Source: an uncultured beta proteobacterium (GTDB taxonomy: Bacteria; Pseudomonadota; Gammaproteobacteria; Burkholderiales; Rhodocyclaceae). Taken from it: DNA of 9,542 nucleotides. The stretch is taken from positions 1 to 9,542 of the forward strand of contig CAIVZW010000731.1 of assembly GCA_903910495.1 (NCBI GenBank), given 5' to 3'. The notes under the pieces were generated by a model that saw only the letters and a list, made by a program, of their open reading frames with translations, did not search any database and was not told where the DNA came from. Position numbers and translations under genes: made by a program. Positions 5,975-9,542 of this stretch are shown here, in pieces; the first letter of the stretch is position 1; the number at the start of each line of letters is the position of its first letter.

Positions 5975-7747
5975 TTATACCACCTCTTTCTTGTGGTAGT
6001 GCGTATGCAGCAGGTGGTGCGATTTTTCACCGAGCGGCGCGCCGAGAAATTCCTTGTACAGTTGCTGGACCGCTACGTTCTCGTGCGATTTGCGCAGTGT
6101 CTTGCTTTCGTCTTCGGAATAGATGGCGCTGATGCGTTTCAGGCGTACCGAATCGTCGGTCATGCGTGGCTGTCCGCCGCCGCCGATGCAGCCGCCGGGG
6201 CAGGTCATCACTTCGATGAAGTGGTAGCTCTTTTCCCCGCGCCGAATGCTTTCCAGCAAGCTGCGGGCGTTGACCAGCCCGTGCGAAACCGCCACTTTCA
6301 CTTCAACCCCTTCGAGGAACGACCACGCGGGTACGGTATCCTTGATGACAATTGACGCTTCCTTGACCCCTTCAAGTCCGGCAATCGGTTGGACGTGCAG
6401 GTTTTCCGTCGGCAATGGGCGTCCGGTGACGATCTCGTAGGCGGTGCGTAGCGCCGCTTCCATAACGCCGCCGGTATTGGCGAAGATGTCGGCCGCGCCG
6501 GAACTGAGCCCCAGCGGAGCGTCCATGGTGCCATCGGAAAGCGAGAGGAAATCAATGCCCGCCGCCTTGATCATCCGGCCCAGTTCGCGCGTGGTGAGCA
6601 CATAATCCACATCGCGAACGCCGCTGCTGTTCATCTCGGGCCGTTGTGCCTCGTATTTCTTGGCGGTACAGGGCATGACTGCGACCACGGTCAGATCCTC
6701 GGGTTTGACGCCGATTTTCTGGGCGTAATAGGTCTTGGCCACCGCGCCGAACATCTGCTGCGGCGATTTGCAGGTGGACAGGTTCGGCAGGAAATCAGGG
6801 AAATAGTATTCCGCGAAGTTGATCCAGCCGGGCGAGCAACTGGTAAACATCGGCAGCGGAACCGCTTCGCCATCCACCAGCGCTCTCTTCAGGCGCGTCA
6901 GCAACTCGGTGCCTTCTTCCATGATGGTCAGGTCGGCGGCGAAGTTGGTGTCGAAAACCGCGTTGAAACCCAGTTCGCGCAGCGCGGTGATCATCTTGCC
7001 GGTCACCCGCGTTCCCGGTTCGCAGCCGAAGCATTCGCCCAGCGCGGCGCGAATGGCCGGCGCGGTTTGAACGACAACGGTTTTCTTCGGGTCTTCAAGT
7101 GCTTTCCAGACTTCCTCCACGTGGCTGCGCTCGGAAATGGCGCCGACCGGGCAAACGGCGGAACACTGCCCGCACTGCACACAAGCCACACTGTCAAGGT
7201 CGAGCGCAAACGCCGGACCGATCATGGTGTCGAAGCCTCGTCCTTGCGGATAGAGCGCACCGACGCCTTGCACCTGCGAACATACCGTCACGCAGCGACG
7301 GCACTTGATGCATTTGCCGTTATCGCGAATGAGCGCCGGTGTGCTGTCATCGATGTGCGCTTTGGCCTTTTCGCCTTCAAAGGTGATTTCGCGGATGCCC
7401 AGCTCCGAAGCCAGTTCCTGCAACTCGCAGTCCTGGTTACGATCGCAGATCTGGCAGTTGCCGTCGTGTTCGGAAAGAATCAGCTCGACCACCTGGCGGC
7501 GAGCGGCGCGTACGCGGGGACTATTGGTCTTGATGACCATGCCGTTCATTACCGGTGTCGAGCAGGCAGCCGATAGCGTGCGCGCACCCTCAATTTCAAC
7601 GAGGCAAACACGGCAGGCACCGATCGGTTCACGTTTTTCCAGGAAGCACAGCGTGGGGATATGGATTCCCACGCCTCGGGCGGTATCCAGAATACTTGCG
7701 CCGTCAGGAGCTTCGATGGTTTTTCCATTGATAATCAGCTTAGACAT
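5975..7747 (-). CDS. hydA: [FeFe]-hydrogenase catalytic subunit, M3-type (HydA/HndD-like)
   Basis: 590 residues (Clostridium CpI has 574). In order: ferredoxin-like [2Fe-2S] domain with C34, C45, C48, C62; His-Cys [4Fe-4S] set H94, C98, C101, C107; two [4Fe-4S] sets C146/C149/C152/C156 and C189/C192/C195/C199; then the H-cluster domain and the small-subunit-like tail. H-cluster motifs are L1 TSCSPGW (302-308), L2 MPCTAKKYE (C360, K363) and L3 [12 protein letters not shown] (C516, C520). The proton path seen in CpI is kept (E278, E281, C304, S324). It makes or oxidises H2 in the cytoplasm and needs HydE, HydF and HydG, which are not in this window. L1 has Ser305 where CpI has the cluster-ligating Cys300. 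ATG 7747 has a strong GAGGAGG six bases upstream and yields the standard N-terminus; it overlaps the upstream flavoprotein gene by 8 bases, so the two are one operon. The modular layout fits NAD(P)-linked or bifurcating group A hydrogenases. Confidence 0.96.
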   Translation of the reverse strand: MSKLIINGKTIEAPDGASILDTARGVGIHIPTLCFLEKREPIGACRVCLVEIEGARTLSAACSTPVMNGMVIKTNSPRVRAARRQVVELILSEHDGNCQICDRNQDCELQELASELGIREITFEGEKAKAHIDDSTPALIRDNGKCIKCRRCVTVCSQVQGVGALYPQGRGFDTMIGPAFALDLDSVACVQCGQCSAVCPVGAISERSHVEEVWKALEDPKKTVVVQTAPAIRAALGECFGCEPGTRVTGKMITALRELGFNAVFDTNFAADLTIMEEGTELLTRLKRALVDGEAVPLPMFTSCSPGWINFAEYYFPDFLPNLSTCKSPQQMFGAVAKTYYAQKIGVKPEDLTVVAVMPCTAKKYEAQRPEMNSSGVRDVDYVLTTRELGRMIKAAGIDFLSLSDGTMDAPLGLSSGAADIFANTGGVMEAALRTAYEIVTGRPLPTENLHVQPIAGLEGVKEASIVIKDTVPAWSFLEGVEVKVAVSHGLVNARSLLESIRRGEKSYHFIEVMTCPGGCIGGGGQPRMTDDSVRLKRISAIYSEDESKTLRKSHENVAVQQLYKEFLGAPLGEKSHHLLHTHYHKKEVV

Positions 7748-9542
7748 TGACGGCCTCCTCATCACAGACGATGCATTTTCCATAGTCGCAGCGCAGGCAG
7801 CGGCGAGCCTGACGGATCGCTTCGGATTCATTCCACGATTGCTCGACTTCATCAAAGTTGTTGCGCCGTTTCTCGACCGGCATCATGCGCAATTTTTCCC
7901 GCGGATACGGCACAGGATCGGAATCGGGATCGTAATCGGTTGAATTGGCCTGTTCGACGCGCCAGAAGGCGTGTTTTTCGCCGCTCAGGAACTGGTCAAT
8001 ACCGACCGCCGCGCGTTCGCCATCGGCAATGGCATGAACTACCGACGCCGGACCGGTGGCGGAATCACCGCCGGCAAAGACGCCGGCCAGAGAGGTTTTG
8101 CCGGACACCGGATCAGCCTTGACCCAACCGCGCTCATCGAGTTCCAGTACGCCGCCGAAAACGGAGGCGTCCAGCGTCTGGCCGACGGCCATGATGACCT
8201 GGTCTGCCGGTACGATGTAGCTGTCATCTTCGACGGCTTCCGGCGAACGGCGTCCGGAGCGGTCGAATTCGCCGAGGTGCATGCGCAGGCATTTCACCCC
8301 GACCACGCTGCCATCGTCGGCGAGTACTTTCCTGGGCGATGTCAGCGCTTCGATCCTGACACCTTCCTGCAACGCTTCCTCGATTTCTTCCGCGTAGGCC
8401 GGCATTTCTTCGCGTGTCCGCCGATAGAGTACGGTCACCGATGAAGCGCCAAGACGGATCGCTGAACGCGCGGCGTCGATCGCCGCGTTGCCGCCGCCGA
8501 TCACGACTACCTGCTTGCCGACCGGCACCGAACCGCGAATGTTGTATTCGCGCAGGAAGGCCATGGCATCGGCCACACCCATTGCGTCGCAGCCGGGCAG
8601 ATTGACACGGATGCCTTCCGGCGCGCCGATGCCGACGAAAATGGCCTCGTAGCCTTCGTCGCGCAGGCTCTGGATGCTGAAATCACTCCCGAGCGCCTGG
8701 CCTGTCCTGATTTCCACACCCATGCCTTCGACCAGGCGGATTTCCCGGGCCAGGGTTTCGCGCGGCAGGCGATAGGCCGGAATCGCCTGTACCAGCATGC
8801 CGCCGGGGCGCTGTTCTTTTTCAAGGATGACCGGTTTGTAGCCGAGGCGCGCAAGGAAAAAGGCACACGACAGGCCAGCCGGGCCTCCGCCGATGATGGC
8901 GATTTTCTTTTTCGCGTTTTCGGCGTTTTCGCGGACTTCCGGCATCTGCATTTCGTATTCCTGGTCCACCATGAAGCGTTTGATGCCGCGAACGGATACG
9001 GAGTCATCGAGCGCGGCGCGGCGGCATTTTTCTTCGCAGGTATGGAAACAGACGCGCGCGCAGACGCTGGCGAACGGGTTGCGGTTGCGGTGCAGACGCA
9101 GTGCTTCGTCGTAGCGTTTTTCGCCGACTAGCGAAACAAAACCGGGAATATCGACGCCCGCCGGGCAGGCGGACTGGCACGGCGCACGCACCAGCGACGC
9201 GCAGACGCCGGCGCGGCAATGGTGGTCGCGAATGTGCTCGACATACTCTTCGCGGAAATGGCGGATGGTCGACAGCACCGGATTGGGCGCTGTCTGCCCC
9301 AATCCGCACAGGGAAGTCTGCTTGATGGTTTCGCCGAGCTCAATCAGGCGGTCGATATCGGACATGCGTCCATGGCCATCGCAGATGCGTGTGAGTATTT
9401 CGAGCATGCGCTTGGTCCCGACACGGCAAGGTACGCATTTGCCGCAGGATTCGTCCTGCACGAATTCGACGAAAAAGCGGGCTACATCGACCATGCAGGC
9501 ATCGTCGTCCATGACGATCAATCCACCCGAGCCCATGATCGC
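7740..9542 (-). CDS. NuoF::GltD fusion: NADH dehydrogenase-type [4Fe-4S] region fused to glutamate-synthase-small-subunit-like FAD/NAD(P) oxidoreductase (5' end outside window)
   Basis: The last 600 codons before the stop are visible; the Met at 9536 (used as residue 1 below) is internal, within the NuoF motif [11 protein letters not shown], so the N-terminus lies beyond 9542. Residues 1-105 are the NuoF C-terminal part with the N3 cluster set C31, C34, C37 and C77 ([16 protein letters not shown]). Next come GltD/NfnB-type cysteine sets C107/C112/C120/C124 and C159/C163/C167/C171, an FAD Rossmann motif IGGGPAGLS (215-223), an NAD(P) Rossmann motif IGGGNAAID (346-354) followed by [12 protein letters not shown] (369-380), and the FAD-closing [19 protein letters not shown] (489-507). 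The tail carries [12 protein letters not shown] (580-591). R372/R373 are where GltD-like enzymes contact the NADP(H) phosphate. It should feed electrons between NAD(P)H and the HydA iron-sulfur chain in a soluble cytoplasmic complex. It overlaps hydA by 8 bases; a NuoE/HydC-like gene is expected upstream. Confidence 0.93.
   Translation of the reverse strand, partial: AIMGSGGLIVMDDDACMVDVARFFVEFVQDESCGKCVPCRVGTKRMLEILTRICDGHGRMSDIDRLIELGETIKQTSLCGLGQTAPNPVLSTIRHFREEYVEHIRDHHCRAGVCASLVRAPCQSACPAGVDIPGFVSLVGEKRYDEALRLHRNRNPFASVCARVCFHTCEEKCRRAALDDSVSVRGIKRFMVDQEYEMQMPEVRENAENAKKKIAIIGGGPAGLSCAFFLARLGYKPVILEKEQRPGGMLVQAIPAYRLPRETLAREIRLVEGMGVEIRTGQALGSDFSIQSLRDEGYEAIFVGIGAPEGIRVNLPGCDAMGVADAMAFLREYNIRGSVPVGKQVVVIGGGNAAIDAARSAIRLGASSVTVLYRRTREEMPAYAEEIEEALQEGVRIEALTSPRKVLADDGSVVGVKCLRMHLGEFDRSGRRSPEAVEDDSYIVPADQVIMAVGQTLDASVFGGVLELDERGWVKADPVSGKTSLAGVFAGGDSATGPASVVHAIADGERAAVGIDQFLSGEKHAFWRVEQANSTDYDPDSDPVPYPREKLRMMPVEKRRNNFDEVEQSWNESEAIRQARRCLRCDYGKCIVCDEEAVNV
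7754..7760 (-). promoter_or_regulatory. Strong ribosome-binding site of hydA (GAGGAGG)
   Basis: GAGGAGG lies six bases before the ATG at 7747, inside the last codons of the flavoprotein gene. It decides between this start and upstream in-frame codons up to 7855, whose translation is only an antisense-like extension of the overlapping gene. Confidence 0.75.

Noticed and set aside
5806..6132. 108-codon plus-strand frame beginning in the intergenic repeat
   Set aside because: It contains VRQAHHER, the typical translation of the dispersed CCGTTC/GAACGG repeat, then runs antisense to hydA.
6644..7576. 310-codon plus-strand open frame
   Set aside because: Antisense shadow of hydA; the repeated Cys and His come from reading the complement of iron-sulfur codons, with no recognisable fold.
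7748..7855. Longer N-terminus for hydA (36 extra residues)
   Set aside because: The strong GAGGAGG before 7747 and the standard ferredoxin-like start MSKLIINGK support the shorter form.
1..9542. CRISPR array, tRNA or rRNA gene, insertion sequence
   Set aside because: No regularly spaced direct repeats, no cloverleaf with a GTTCGA-type T-loop in a plausible setting, no rRNA stretches and no transposase frame were found.

Overview
The window reads like a chromosomal segment from a GC-rich betaproteobacterium, plausibly of the Rhodocyclales (Accumulibacter/Dechloromonas-like). This is inferred from gene content, high GC and a repeat family I recall from such genomes. I ran no search. Six protein genes are supported. 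Two of them run off the window edges, and five of the six lie on the minus strand. No rRNA, tRNA, CRISPR array or insertion sequence is visible.

Layout: (1) 1-178, minus, the N-terminal HTH of a TetR-type regulator. (2) 334-3033, minus, a Pat/PatZ-type fusion of an NDP-forming acyl-CoA synthetase and a GNAT lysine acetyltransferase. It has a perfect 18-bp palindrome just upstream of its ribosome-binding site. (3) 3034-3321, a spacer holding a 137-bp element with inverted ends. (4) 3322-5027, minus, a coupled pair: a secreted SGNH esterase/thioesterase (tesA-like), then a tRNA 2-selenouridine synthase (selU/mnmH), overlapping by one base. (5) 5026-5712, plus, a YbbA-type ABC ATPase, divergent from tesA. 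The two start codons share one CATG. The usual permease partner is missing, and only a nine-codon relic of a start is seen. (6) 5713-5974, a spacer with dispersed-repeat sequence and hairpins. (7) 5975-9542, minus, the end of an [FeFe]-hydrogenase operon: a NuoF::GltD fused flavoprotein (5' end outside the window) followed by the catalytic subunit HydA.

The most interesting part is the hydrogenase locus. The HydA is M3-type, with one [2Fe-2S], one His/Cys [4Fe-4S] and two further [4Fe-4S] binding sets before the H-cluster domain. It is co-translated with a protein that joins the C-terminal part of NuoF (the N3 cluster region) to a complete GltD/NfnB-like FAD/NAD(P) module with extra cysteine clusters. 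This suggests a soluble complex connecting NAD(H), probably NADP(H), and H2, possibly by flavin-based bifurcation. The H-cluster L1 motif reads TSCSPGW rather than TSCCPxW.

The other genes are housekeeping or accessory: protein acetylation and acyl-CoA metabolism, tRNA wobble modification, and envelope lipid/ester hydrolysis with an associated ABC ATPase.
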